A DNA stretch of 32,156 bases, from positions 1 to 32,156 of the forward strand of contig SYKU01000056.1 in NCBI GenBank assembly GCA_005808865.1. Direction: 5' to 3'. The notes under the pieces are model-generated. The model was not told where the DNA came from and ran no database searches. It saw nothing but the letters and a program-made list of their open reading frames with translations. How positions within the stretch are numbered: the first letter of the stretch is position 1; each line of letters begins with the position of its first letter. Source of the stretch: Acidobacteriota bacterium. Its GTDB lineage: Bacteria; Acidobacteriota; Terriglobia; Bryobacterales; Bryobacteraceae. Below, in pieces: positions 18,780 through 27,764 of this stretch. Both the position numbers and the translations under genes were made by a program.

Positions 18780-19370
18780 TTACGCGGCCCCGCCGCGAAG
18801 GAAGGCGATTTCAAGGCTGAGCTTGTCAAACCGCGCCAACAACCCGGCGCGCTGCCGTTCCCCGGCGGGCGGTTCGTTCCCTTCAATTAGAAAACGGCCG
18901 CCTGGTTCGATCACGCAGCGCTTGACTTCCGAGAGCTTTTCGAAGCCCTGCCGATGGGCCGCCGCCGGCAGCTCCGGCGCTGTTAGCAGCTCCTTGGCCA
19001 GCGCGTTTTGCCTGAGCCGCCCATTCTCTATGAGTGCGGCGGGGGTGCCCTCCAGAATCTGGTCGAGCCGCCTGTGCCTGAAGACGAACCGCACTACGAG
19101 GTAATTGAAAGCCATCAGGGAGAACGCGCCAATCCATCCTCCCGTCACTGAATTGCCGTTCCCGATGATCACGTTCTGTACGGTATTGGACAGGCACAGC
19201 AACACCACCAGATCGAACGGATTCAATTGGGCCGGCTCGAGCTTCCCGAAGAGACGCAGGAACAGCACCATCACGGCATCAACCAGAATCGGCCGCGCGA
19301 TCTTCTCAAGTACCGGGAGCTGGAGCCCGAACATTCCGGACGCCATCGAGTTCAACCAAAACGTTTCCAT
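18780..19370 (-). CDS. DUF421/YetF-like membrane protein
   Basis: LRLFGKLEPAQLNPFDLVVLLCLSNTVQNVIIGNGNSVTGGWIGAFSLMAFNYLVVRFVFRHRRLDQILEGTPAALIENGRL. Confidence 0.9.
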   Translation of the reverse strand: METFWLNSMASGMFGLQLPVLEKIARPILVDAVMVLFLRLFGKLEPAQLNPFDLVVLLCLSNTVQNVIIGNGNSVTGGWIGAFSLMAFNYLVVRFVFRHRRLDQILEGTPAALIENGRLRQNALAKELLTAPELPAAAHRQGFEKLSEVKRCVIEPGGRFLIEGNEPPAGERQRAGLLARFDKLSLEIAFLRGGAA

Positions 19371-19482
19371 CCGCGTCTCCTTTTGATCGCTTATTCATCG
19401 TATTCGTTGCGTCGATCTCAGTCCACCCGGCCGCGCGGGGTGAACTGTAACCGAATTCAGCCGCGAACGTTAGTATAACTGC

Positions 19483-19689
19483 ATGCGCGCATTGAGCCCT
19501 GCCCCTGATTGCAGTCCTCTGGGCGATTGCTGCGGTTGCTGCGGAAATCCCCGCCGGGGCAGAACTCCACGTCCGCCTGAAGACTAGAGTGTCGACGGCC
19601 TCGTCGAAGGCGGGCGACCGTGTAGAGGCGGTCCTGATTGCGCCGGCCGTTGCGGCTGCGGGCGCCGAGCTTGGTGGTCCAACGGCCTA
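19483..19689 (+). pseudogene. truncated secreted-protein N-terminus
   Basis: LIAVLWAIAAVAAEIPAGAELHVRLKTRVSTASSKAGDRVEAVLIAPAVAAAGAELGGPTA*, out of frame with the only nearby ATG (19483). Confidence 0.55.
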
Positions 19690-20233
19690 AGAGAACCGTG
19701 CGTACTGGCGGAGACATTCTAGCGCGCGCTTTGGGAGGCGTGTGTTGATCGGGAGTAGTGTGTTTCGTCCCCAGCGAGTGATGTGATTCTGTTGCGGTGT
19801 TTATGAAGACTGAAGACTGCTATTAATGAGCTTAGCCCCAGGCCTGCGTAGACGTTGGTTCGGAAATCGGAATACTGATTTGTCCGGGCCATTGTTTCAG
19901 TGTCGACCACGTGATCGTTCGCACCTGCCGATATAGGAATGGCCGCATCGCTGATATGATAGCGGACGGCATGGTCTCATGCGCGGGTGATTTCCCCTTA
20001 ATAGCTGCAGTTTGACGGAGGCGGCTCGGGGTTGCCGTGAATCGTCGAGGGGTTACCAGACTACTGAAATCACGGATTCAGAGCCAAGTACTGGCGAGAT
20101 TTCGTGGCTCTTTGCCGTGCGTGGAGGCGTGCGACGTCGAGGACTGGATTACGGCCGGAAGCAACTCCAAGGTCGCCGAGGTAGGCTCCCCAGTAAGAAC
20201 GAATTGGCGCGTGGCAAGCAACCATAAGGCATT

Positions 20234-20254
20234 CATGGCAAATCAATTGCCATG
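20234..20254. repeat. perfect inverted repeat CATGGCAA-ATCAA-TTGCCATG
   Basis: 8-bp arms, 5-nt spacer, 46 bp upstream of the TPR gene start. Confidence 0.8.
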
Positions 20255-20299
20255 CCAGAATTTGCACCAGATCCGAAGTGAATTGGAGGCGAAGCGGAA

Positions 20300-21406
20300 G
20301 TGACGTGCATATCAACGTTTAGCTATCAGCTTTCCGTCCGGGTCCTGGCAGCCGCTTCGCTCTGCCTGGCATTTGCCACCGGGCAATCCTCCGAGGGCGA
20401 GGTACAGTACCGGCGCGGGGTTACTCTCTTGCGGGAGAAGAAATTCGCAGAGGCCGCCGGACAACTGGAGGCAGCGGCCAGACTTAGTCCTGGGGTGGCG
20501 CCGGTGTGGTTGGCGGTGGCGCATGCGCGCTTGGAAACCGGTCGGGTGGCGGAGGCCCGAGCTGCCGCCGCGGAGGCCCGCAAACTGGGTGCAGCCGATT
20601 CCAATATCGCGCGCGGGCTGGCAACGTTTTATCGTCAACTGGCAAAGAAACTGCTCGCGGCGCGCGAACCCTCCGGGGCGGTGGAGGCGTGGCAGGAAGC
20701 GATTGCACTTGCGCCGGGGGACGCGTCGCCGTATGCGGAACTCGCCGGACTTTTCCTGGATCACCGAACGCCCGAGCCGGCCATCGCGGTCCTCACCGCG
20801 GCTTTAGCGCGCATTCCCAACGATGCTGATCTGCTTCGCCTGCAAGGGCTCGCGCACTATGCGGCCGGCGAGAATGCCAAAGCCATTGAGGCGTTTCTGA
20901 GATTGATGGATTTGGCCCCGGACGCCGAAGAAAGCTACACAACCGTGGAAACTCTGTTGCCCGAGGCCGGCGATCAGCTTCCCGGCATTACGGCGAGGCT
21001 TCGGCGGTATTCCTCGGCGCGCCCATCGAGTCCCGTGGGCCACTTTCTTTTGGCGCAGGCACTGGCGGTTTCCGAACCCGGAACAAGTCAGATTGAGACG
21101 CTGCTGCGCGAAGCCATTCGCGTGGAGCCGAAGTTCTGGCCGGCGCACTTCGAAGTCCATAAGGCATTGCTGGCGCGTGGAGCGGTTAGAGACGCAGCAG
21201 GCGCGCTTGAGCGTGCCGTGGAGTTGAATCCCGATTACGCTCCCGCGCGTTACGCGCTGGCGCAAGTCTACGCGGCATTGGAGGACCGGATTCGAGCGGC
21301 GGCCGAGCGGCGGGCACATCATGCGCTTGTCACCAGGGAGCGCGAAGCCGCGCAGGCTCGAACCGCGGCCATGCCTCCGTTGCCCTACAAGCTACTCAAG
21401 CGCTGA
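20300..21406 (+). CDS. tetratricopeptide-repeat secreted protein
   Basis: Signal-like N-terminus; repeated TPR helices (YRRGVTLLREKKFAEAAGQLEAAARLSPGVAPVWLAVAHARL..., ALERAVELNPDYAPARYALAQVYAAL). GGAGG 11 nt upstream of GTG. Confidence 0.9.
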   Translation: MTCISTFSYQLSVRVLAAASLCLAFATGQSSEGEVQYRRGVTLLREKKFAEAAGQLEAAARLSPGVAPVWLAVAHARLETGRVAEARAAAAEARKLGAADSNIARGLATFYRQLAKKLLAAREPSGAVEAWQEAIALAPGDASPYAELAGLFLDHRTPEPAIAVLTAALARIPNDADLLRLQGLAHYAAGENAKAIEAFLRLMDLAPDAEESYTTVETLLPEAGDQLPGITARLRRYSSARPSSPVGHFLLAQALAVSEPGTSQIETLLREAIRVEPKFWPAHFEVHKALLARGAVRDAAGALERAVELNPDYAPARYALAQVYAALEDRIRAAAERRAHHALVTREREAAQARTAAMPPLPYKLLKR

Positions 21407-23125
21407 TTTGGCCAACGGCCGTTTTTCCAGGACGCCCTTGCCCTGGCGGATCTTGACGCGGTGGTTGGCCGGGAGATTGTCGAGGGTCTCGACCTTGCCG
21501 TCCGGCCAGCGGATGGTGGCGCGTTCCACTGAGGCCGCCGCGCCCAAACCGAAATGCAGGACAAAGTCAGACTGCGAGGCGTAGCTGGATCCGCTTCTAA
21601 CTTCGTCGCCCTGCCTGGCGCCGCCCGACTCGATGGTCACGCGCGCGCCGATGGTCCCAGCGTCGATGAGGATCGCGTTGCCCGCGGGTGCGTAGTTCTT
21701 TAACACGCTCGGCGGCGCGTTCATGTTCACAACAACAACTTCGAGCGTGCCATCGCCGTCAAGATCCCCGGTGGCGAGCCCGCGCGACGCGAATGGTTCG
21801 CGCACGCCATGGCCCGCCGCCGCCGTGACGTCCGCGAACACGCCGCTGCCGGCGTTCCAGTAGAGGAGCTTGGGCTGTCGGAAGCGCTCCGCCGTCTTGC
21901 GGGATTCCATCTCCGGATAAATATGACCGTGGGCCATCAGGATATCCTTGCGTCCGTCCTGATCGGCGTCGAGAAAGCTGACGCCCCAACCGACGTAGTT
22001 GGTGTGCACGCCAAGTCCCGCCGCGAACGTCGTGTCGATAAAGAAGCGGCCGCCTTCGTTGCGATAAAGCGTCGGGGTTTCGTCCATGAAGTTGGTTTTC
22101 ACGATGTCCATGCGGCCGTCGTTATCGTAGTCGCCCGCCGCCACGCCCATGCTGCCCAGTTCCTGCCCGGCTTCGCCATAAGCGGCGCCCGCCTCCACAG
22201 CGATGTCGGCGAACGTGCCGTTCTTCTGATTCGCGTACAAAATCCCCGGGGTGGAATCGCAGGCCACGTAGATGTCCGGCCACCCGTCATCGTCATAGTC
22301 GGAGACAACAACGCCGAGGCCGTAGTGCAGGCCGCCGAGCGTAATCCCCGCCTCCTTCGACATATTGCGGAATCGCCCCTTGCCGTCGTTGCGATAGAGC
22401 AGATTCGTGCCGGAGGCAAAGCCGCGCGGGCCACAGAAGACGGGGACGCCTTTCCAGAAACAGAAGGGGTTGGCTCCGGGCACGGCGGCTTTCTTGAGGT
22501 CGAACGCCAGGTAGTTTGACACGAACAGGTCGAGCGCGCCGTCGCGGTCATAGTCGAGGAAGGCGCAGGCGGCGGACCAGCGCTCATCCGCGGGAACCAT
22601 GCCCGTTTCGCGCGTGACCTCGCGAAACACGCCGCCACCGAGATTGCGATAAAGGCTGTTGGCGCTTCCGTAGTAGGTGACAAACAAATCGGTCCATCCG
22701 TCGCCGTCGTAATCGCCCGCGCAGACGCCTTGACCCCAACCGGTCCGCGAAATACCAGAACGGGCCGTGATGTCCTCGAACTTGCCGCCGCCTTTGTTGC
22801 GGTACATGCGGCTGACTGGAGCAGCGCCTTCGATGCGAGCTCCGTTGACGAAGAAGACGTCTGGCAGGCCGTCGTTATCCAGATCCGTCACAGCTACGCC
22901 GTTGCCGGTCATCTCGAGAATGAACCGCTTCTTCGCCACCCCGCCGTAGACAGTGGGCGCGGTGAGCCCGGCGGCAGCGGCTATGTCTCGATAGTCAAAC
23001 GCGGGAGCCGCGTGAGCCTTGGCTTTCGGCGACGGGCGCGCAACGGTTTTGGCGGCGCTCCCCATGCCTTGCGCAAACAGCGCTCCGGGCGCCAGCACAA
23101 AGATCAGGAGAGCGAGGCCAGGCAC
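21392..23125 (-). CDS. FG-GAP repeat / ASPIC-UnbV domain (CRTAC1-like) protein
   Basis: Repeated VTDLDNDGLPDVFFVNG, GDYDGDGWTDLFVTYYG, DYDDDGWPDIYVAC and C-term ASPIC-like VTIESGGARQGDEVRSGSSYASQSDFVLHFGLGAAASVERATIRWPDGKVETLDNLPANHRVKIRQG. GTG start at 23125 overlapping upstream TAG. Confidence 0.93.
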   Translation of the reverse strand: MPGLALLIFVLAPGALFAQGMGSAAKTVARPSPKAKAHAAPAFDYRDIAAAAGLTAPTVYGGVAKKRFILEMTGNGVAVTDLDNDGLPDVFFVNGARIEGAAPVSRMYRNKGGGKFEDITARSGISRTGWGQGVCAGDYDGDGWTDLFVTYYGSANSLYRNLGGGVFREVTRETGMVPADERWSAACAFLDYDRDGALDLFVSNYLAFDLKKAAVPGANPFCFWKGVPVFCGPRGFASGTNLLYRNDGKGRFRNMSKEAGITLGGLHYGLGVVVSDYDDDGWPDIYVACDSTPGILYANQKNGTFADIAVEAGAAYGEAGQELGSMGVAAGDYDNDGRMDIVKTNFMDETPTLYRNEGGRFFIDTTFAAGLGVHTNYVGWGVSFLDADQDGRKDILMAHGHIYPEMESRKTAERFRQPKLLYWNAGSGVFADVTAAAGHGVREPFASRGLATGDLDGDGTLEVVVVNMNAPPSVLKNYAPAGNAILIDAGTIGARVTIESGGARQGDEVRSGSSYASQSDFVLHFGLGAAASVERATIRWPDGKVETLDNLPANHRVKIRQGKGVLEKRPLAKSALE

Positions 23126-26100
23126 TAAAAAACGAACTTCAGCGCGAACTGAACCAATCTCGCGTTCACTGTGGTGCCACGGATCAGGCCGTAATTGGGC
23201 GAATCGAGAGCCGTGGTTGGGTCTCCGAAATTGGCGTGGTTGAAAATGTTGAACGCTTCGGTGCGGAATTGCAACGCGTAGCGTTCCGTGATCCGGAAAT
23301 CCTTGAACAGCGAGAAATCGAGATTCCACTGGCCCGGACCGCGGAACATCCCGCGACCCGAATTGCCGAAGGTTCCAGGGGTGACGCGCGTAAATGCCGC
23401 GGGGTTGATGTAGGAGTTCAAATTCTGCTTGGTGGAATTTCCATTCACAGCCGAGTGCACCAAAGGCACTCCCGCATTCACATTGGCGAACAGATTCGTC
23501 GCCGTCGTCGAAACCGTCGATCCGCCGATGCCCCGGCCGCTATCGCGGTCTGTCACCGTCAGCGGGGTACCGGACTGCGCAACCAGGAACCCGTTGATAG
23601 ACCATCCGTTGAAAAGCGCCTTGCCGGCGGCGTTCTGGAACGGGCTGGGCAAATCGTGGTTGAAGACGAAGGTCAGGCGTTGGGGTCGGTCAAAGTTAGC
23701 CGGCCCGCGGGCGCGGGAGAAGTCGTTCCAAGGCACGGCAAACAGAGAGGTGAAGAACCGGTTTCCTTCGCCGCCATTGCTCAACGTCTTCGCGACGGTG
23801 TAGGCGAGCTGGAAGTTCGTCTTGGCGACACGTTTCTTGAGCGTCAACTGAAAAGAGTGATAGCTGGAATCGCCGTTCTGCGCGGTGATCGGCAGATCGC
23901 CGAAGCCGGGATAAAGGCGCCGCAGCGCTACTCCAGGGACCAGGGGCGCGCCACCCACCGGGATCAGCGGATTAAAGTTGCGCTGGGCCATGAGGTGCGT
24001 CCCTTTCGTGCCGATGTAGGCGGACTCGATCAGCATATTGCCGGGAAGGTCGCGCTGAATCGAAAAGTTATACTGCCAGGCGTTGTCAGTTTTGACGCGG
24101 CGCTCGGTGCCACGCACGGAGCGTTCCTCGGAGGCGGACAACGGGAATGGAACAAGTCCCGGCTTATGTCCGGGGTTCACGTAGGTCCAGTTGTCCGGCA
24201 CATTGGGAACACAGAGCACGGCGCGCGCACAGGTTGCGGTGACTTCCGTATAGGTCGGCGGATTCTGAAAGGCCTGCTGTGCAATCTGGCCGGTACGCAG
24301 ATCGAAATAGAGTCCGGCGCCCGTCCGGAATACCCACTTGTCGCCCAGCCTCCAGGCAATCCCGATGCGCGGCATGAAGTTGTTGAAATCGCCGTCAAGC
24401 GTATTCTTGGGAACTCCGCCGATTCCGCCCTGTACGAGGCCGGTGCTTTCCAGCGTGCCGTCGATGCCCTTGTAGCGATCCGGCCAGAAATTCAGCATGT
24501 TCAGGTTGTAGGCGGCGGCCTGGAAATCCATCTCGTACCGCATCCCCCAAGTGACGGTGACATCCTTGTGCAGCTTCCAGTCGTCGTTGATGAAGAAGCT
24601 GTGCAGATGGCTGCGCAGTTTCAACTCCCCGCCGATGTTCACAACGTCAGCCGCGCCGAAGGTCTTGGTGAACGGCAGCGTAAGGAGAAAGTCGGCGTAC
24701 TCGTCGCCGCGCGCACCGCCCTGCCCGGTACCGATGTTCTGGAACTGGAACCTGCCGCGCGTTTGCAGGTTATTCTGCGGATTGAGCAGGGCGGCCTGAG
24801 TCTCGCCGCCGAACCGGAAGTTGTGTTTGGACTTGGTCCAGGTAAAGGTGGCGCCGCCCGTATACCGGTCAATAAAGTCAGACCAGTGGGCTTGATTGCC
24901 AAAATTGATGTAGTTGGCGATCTCGATCCGCGGCATCCCGGAGGCTTCGCTGGCGTTGGTGACGCCTGGAATCGGATTCAGGCCGACGCTCTTGGGATCC
25001 GTGCGGTTTTGCCCGAAGGTGAACTGGTCCGTGTAGTCGCCGCTGAAACGCGTTTCCATCACAAGGGTCGGGGAGTACAAGTGGGTGTGCGCCAAGCCCC
25101 ACGTGTGCTTTTCTCGATTGGCGAAATTACCGAAGCCTGGCAGGCCAAGACCGAAAGGCGCAAGGTCTTTCTGAAAACTCTCAAACCAGCGGCCATTAAA
25201 CAAGTCCTTGTCGCCCTGGCGATGATCGATGCGGATCGTGTACTGGTTCAGGTCGGTCGGTTCATTCTGGAAGGCCTGATAGTTGTTCGCCGAACCGTCG
25301 GAGTTGTTTGGCTGTGGGAAGAAAGTATCCGAGATCTTCTTTGACGTGGCATTGATACGCGACGCCGGTATCGTGTTGTTCGGAAACAGCGCGCCAGCCT
25401 GCGGATCGTAGATGGGCGTGGCGAAAATGCCCTGGCGCTGCGCATCGGTTGGCGTTCGGGCGAGCAGTCGCGCTCCGCCGCCGTTCCCGTTGCGTTGGCG
25501 TGAACTTTCCCACCCGCCGAAAAAGAACGTGCGGTCGCGGATGATCTTGCCGCCCACATTGGCGCCGTACTGATTCTGGTTGTTCGGGCGGCGTTCGGGG
25601 AAGAAAAAGGGGCGCGCGTTCATCTTGGTGTTGCGCAGGAACTCATACACCGTCCCATGCAGTTGGTTGGTTCCGCTGCGAGTAGTCACGTTGATGACCG
25701 ATCCGGAATTGCGGCCGAACTCCGCGCTGTAAAGGCTGGTGAGGACCTTGAACTCACTCAGAAACTCGATGCTGGGCGTGCCGTCGCCATCCGGAGCGTT
25801 GTTCAACTGGTTGGTGGTGGGAACGCCGTCCACCAGCAGGTTGTTGCTGCCCCGGCGCGCGCCGTTGACGCTGACGCTGTCGCTGCCTGTGCCGCGGTTG
25901 TCGGCGTTCATGATCGCGCCCACCACGCCCGCCGAGATACCCAGGATCTGCGTGAAGTTTCGTGTGGCTAGCGGAATCGAGGTGATCGTGCGCCCTTCCA
26001 CGACGTGCCCGATCGTCGCCTGTTCGCTCTGCAGCAGCGGCGCGACGGCCGTCACCGAGACCGTTTCGGTCACCGCGCCGACGGTCAGCTTAACGTCCAG

Positions 26101-26412
26101 ACGCAGACGCTCGGATGTGTTGACCCGCATTGCATCGACCAGATACCTCTGGAAACCGCTGTGCTCCACCGTGACGCGGTAGCGCCCGGCGCGCAGCAGC
26201 GGCAGCAGGAATTCCCCCGCGTCGTTAGAGGCCGCGCGGTACTCCGCCGCCGTGTCCAGATTCGTGGCCACTATATTCGCAGCCGGAACCACGGACCCGG
26301 TGTTGTCGCTCACAGTGCCGGTAATCGACCCGGTAATTTCCTGCGCCGGAGCAACAATCGCCGCGAGCGCCAAGACCAATAGCAGGCGAGACACGAATCG
26401 TAACGTCATCAC
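23125..26412 (-). CDS. Oar-like TonB-dependent receptor with carboxypeptidase-regulatory domain
   Basis: 1095 aa, signal LLLVLALAAIVAPAQ, ITGSITGTVSDNTGSVVPAANIVATNLDTAAEYRAASNDAGEFLLPLL, plug, C-terminal FALKFVF. Confidence 0.95.
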   Translation of the reverse strand: MMTLRFVSRLLLVLALAAIVAPAQEITGSITGTVSDNTGSVVPAANIVATNLDTAAEYRAASNDAGEFLLPLLRAGRYRVTVEHSGFQRYLVDAMRVNTSERLRLDVKLTVGAVTETVSVTAVAPLLQSEQATIGHVVEGRTITSIPLATRNFTQILGISAGVVGAIMNADNRGTGSDSVSVNGARRGSNNLLVDGVPTTNQLNNAPDGDGTPSIEFLSEFKVLTSLYSAEFGRNSGSVINVTTRSGTNQLHGTVYEFLRNTKMNARPFFFPERRPNNQNQYGANVGGKIIRDRTFFFGGWESSRQRNGNGGGARLLARTPTDAQRQGIFATPIYDPQAGALFPNNTIPASRINATSKKISDTFFPQPNNSDGSANNYQAFQNEPTDLNQYTIRIDHRQGDKDLFNGRWFESFQKDLAPFGLGLPGFGNFANREKHTWGLAHTHLYSPTLVMETRFSGDYTDQFTFGQNRTDPKSVGLNPIPGVTNASEASGMPRIEIANYINFGNQAHWSDFIDRYTGGATFTWTKSKHNFRFGGETQAALLNPQNNLQTRGRFQFQNIGTGQGGARGDEYADFLLTLPFTKTFGAADVVNIGGELKLRSHLHSFFINDDWKLHKDVTVTWGMRYEMDFQAAAYNLNMLNFWPDRYKGIDGTLESTGLVQGGIGGVPKNTLDGDFNNFMPRIGIAWRLGDKWVFRTGAGLYFDLRTGQIAQQAFQNPPTYTEVTATCARAVLCVPNVPDNWTYVNPGHKPGLVPFPLSASEERSVRGTERRVKTDNAWQYNFSIQRDLPGNMLIESAYIGTKGTHLMAQRNFNPLIPVGGAPLVPGVALRRLYPGFGDLPITAQNGDSSYHSFQLTLKKRVAKTNFQLAYTVAKTLSNGGEGNRFFTSLFAVPWNDFSRARGPANFDRPQRLTFVFNHDLPSPFQNAAGKALFNGWSINGFLVAQSGTPLTVTDRDSGRGIGGSTVSTTATNLFANVNAGVPLVHSAVNGNSTKQNLNSYINPAAFTRVTPGTFGNSGRGMFRGPGQWNLDFSLFKDFRITERYALQFRTEAFNIFNHANFGDPTTALDSPNYGLIRGTTVNARLVQFALKFVF

Positions 26413-26740
26413 TGGACCCCTCTATACCACCAGATTTTCGGACTGGATGCGATTCTGGCAAAGTTCTGCGCCGATGTCAAGGGCCTGTGTGAGTCTCGTC
26501 CAATCACCGGCTTTTCAACGCCCTTCTGCCAGATCCCCGCACGGCAACTCGGTCTCCACATGCGTCTCACGCGGCTGCGGGCCCAGTGCCGCGATGCGCT
26601 CCGCTTCCGCATCGAGCCGCAACCCATCAGGCTCTGCTGCAAATTCTGGCTTGTCTCAAATTTCGGCCGCTATCATGTCGATTGATGCCCGTGGTGGCGC
26701 GGAGTTCGAATCCAATCGCAATCTCTTGCGGTTGTATAAG

Positions 26741-26889
26741 CCTGAAATCCGAAGTTGCAATCATTTCAAAGACTATCCGACGTATTTTGAATGGTTTACG
26801 CTGTGGAAAGCCAACTTCGGCGAAGTTGGCTTTCCAGCCTGCAAGCCGCTTAAAATAATTGGTTTAAGTGTCAAACTTCGGATTTCAGG
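26741..26889. mobile_element. MITE-like non-autonomous element, 149 bp
   Basis: 16-bp perfect terminal inverted repeats CCTGAAATCCGAAGTT (26741-26756) / AACTTCGGATTTCAGG (26874-26889); flanking 5-bp direct repeats ATAAG (26736-26740, 26890-26894). Confidence 0.85.
26804..26836. repeat. internal palindrome of the MITE-like element
   Basis: TGGAAAGCCAACTTC-GGC-GAAGTTGGCTTTCCA, 15-bp perfect arms, 3-nt loop. Confidence 0.9.
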
Positions 26890-26967
26890 ATAAGACACTC
26901 GGCGTGCAGGCAAGACATGATCGTGCCGTAAGCCCTCCTATTCTGGCGTTCTGGGTATTATGGAATT

Positions 26968-27204
26968 ATGGCAACGAGGAAAATGACCTTCAGCGTACCC
27001 GAGCCGTTGGCCGTGCAGCTTCTGCGCAGAGTTGCCTCACGAGACCGTTCGCGTTTCGTAAGTGAGGCCTTGGCTGCACGACTGGAAGCGCGCGACCTCG
27101 AGTTAATTCGCGCCTGCGATATTGCGAATCAGGATCTGGATGTGGCCGAAATCGAGAAGGAGTTTGACGGAATTCGCGACGGGATGGCGGAACCATGGAA
27201 GTGA
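26968..27204 (+). CDS. antitoxin of MazEF/PemIK-like pair
   Basis: MATRKMTFSVPEPLAVQLLRRVASRDRSRFVSEALAARLEARD... RHH-like; overlaps toxin start. Confidence 0.8.
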   Translation: MATRKMTFSVPEPLAVQLLRRVASRDRSRFVSEALAARLEARDLELIRACDIANQDLDVAEIEKEFDGIRDGMAEPWK

Positions 27205-27530
27205 TCCCGGAGCGTGGCGAGATCTGGTGGGTGGCGCTCGATCCCACGCTCGGGTCGGAGATTCGTAAGACACGCCCCTGCGTTGTGATTTCAGTGAAGG
27301 TTTTAAATCAGAAGCGAAGGACGGTAATCGTTGTACCGCTGTCGAGTTCGCCGAAGGCCAGCCCCCCGATCCTGATCCCGATCTCCTGCGAAGGGCGCCC
27401 TGCAGTGGCGGTCAGCGACCGAATCCGGGCAGTGGCAAAGGAACGCCTGCGTAGTCGACTGGGCCAAGTCACAGCGGACGAGTTGGCTGCACTTGAGGGT
27501 GGCCTCAGGCAAATCATGCAGCTTGGATAA
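27195..27530 (+). CDS. MazF/PemK-family toxin
   Basis: RGEIWWVALDPTLGSEIRKTRPCVVISVKVLNQKRRTVIVVPLSSSPK..ISDRIRAVAKERL; canonical MazF fold motifs. Confidence 0.92.
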   Translation: MEVIPERGEIWWVALDPTLGSEIRKTRPCVVISVKVLNQKRRTVIVVPLSSSPKASPPILIPISCEGRPAVAVSDRIRAVAKERLRSRLGQVTADELAALEGGLRQIMQLG

Positions 27531-27534
27531 CGCG

Positions 27535-27677
27535 GAGCCGTGCCGCAAGCGTTTGCCTCCGCGGCGTTTCGAACTTTTGCGTCCGTGACAGGAGGCGTAG
27601 CGCTTTTTATAGATCGCGGCTCCGTCCTGAGCGTAAAGAACCGGAAGCATGAAAGCAAGCAGACACACGTTCCGCAT
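27535..27677 (-). pseudogene. cytochrome c remnant
   Basis: MRNVCLLAFMLPVLYAQDGAAIYKKRYASCHGRKSS...: signal peptide plus heme motif YASCH (first Cys absent), then frame loss. Confidence 0.65.
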
Positions 27678-27764
27678 TGGCATTTCCTTTCGCATTATCT
27701 AAGGCCGGATTCCGGCCCGGAATCCTAGGTCCAAAAAAAACGCGTGCGCTACAATGGTTCGACT

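Noticed and set aside
23236-25344. 702-aa ORF antisense to the Oar-like receptor
   Set aside because: Arg/Val/Glu-rich shadow of a GC-rich gene; the opposite strand encodes a clear full-length receptor with conserved motifs.
26519-26655. Short minus-strand peptide DKPEFAAEPDGLRLDAEAERIAALGPQPRETHVETELPCGDLAEGR
   Set aside because: Protein-like composition suggests a gene tail, but there is an in-frame stop just upstream and no family recognised.
26680-26893. Coding reading of ORF 26252..26893 through the MITE-like element
   Set aside because: Peptide is explained by the TIRs and palindrome; most of the ORF is antisense to the receptor gene start.
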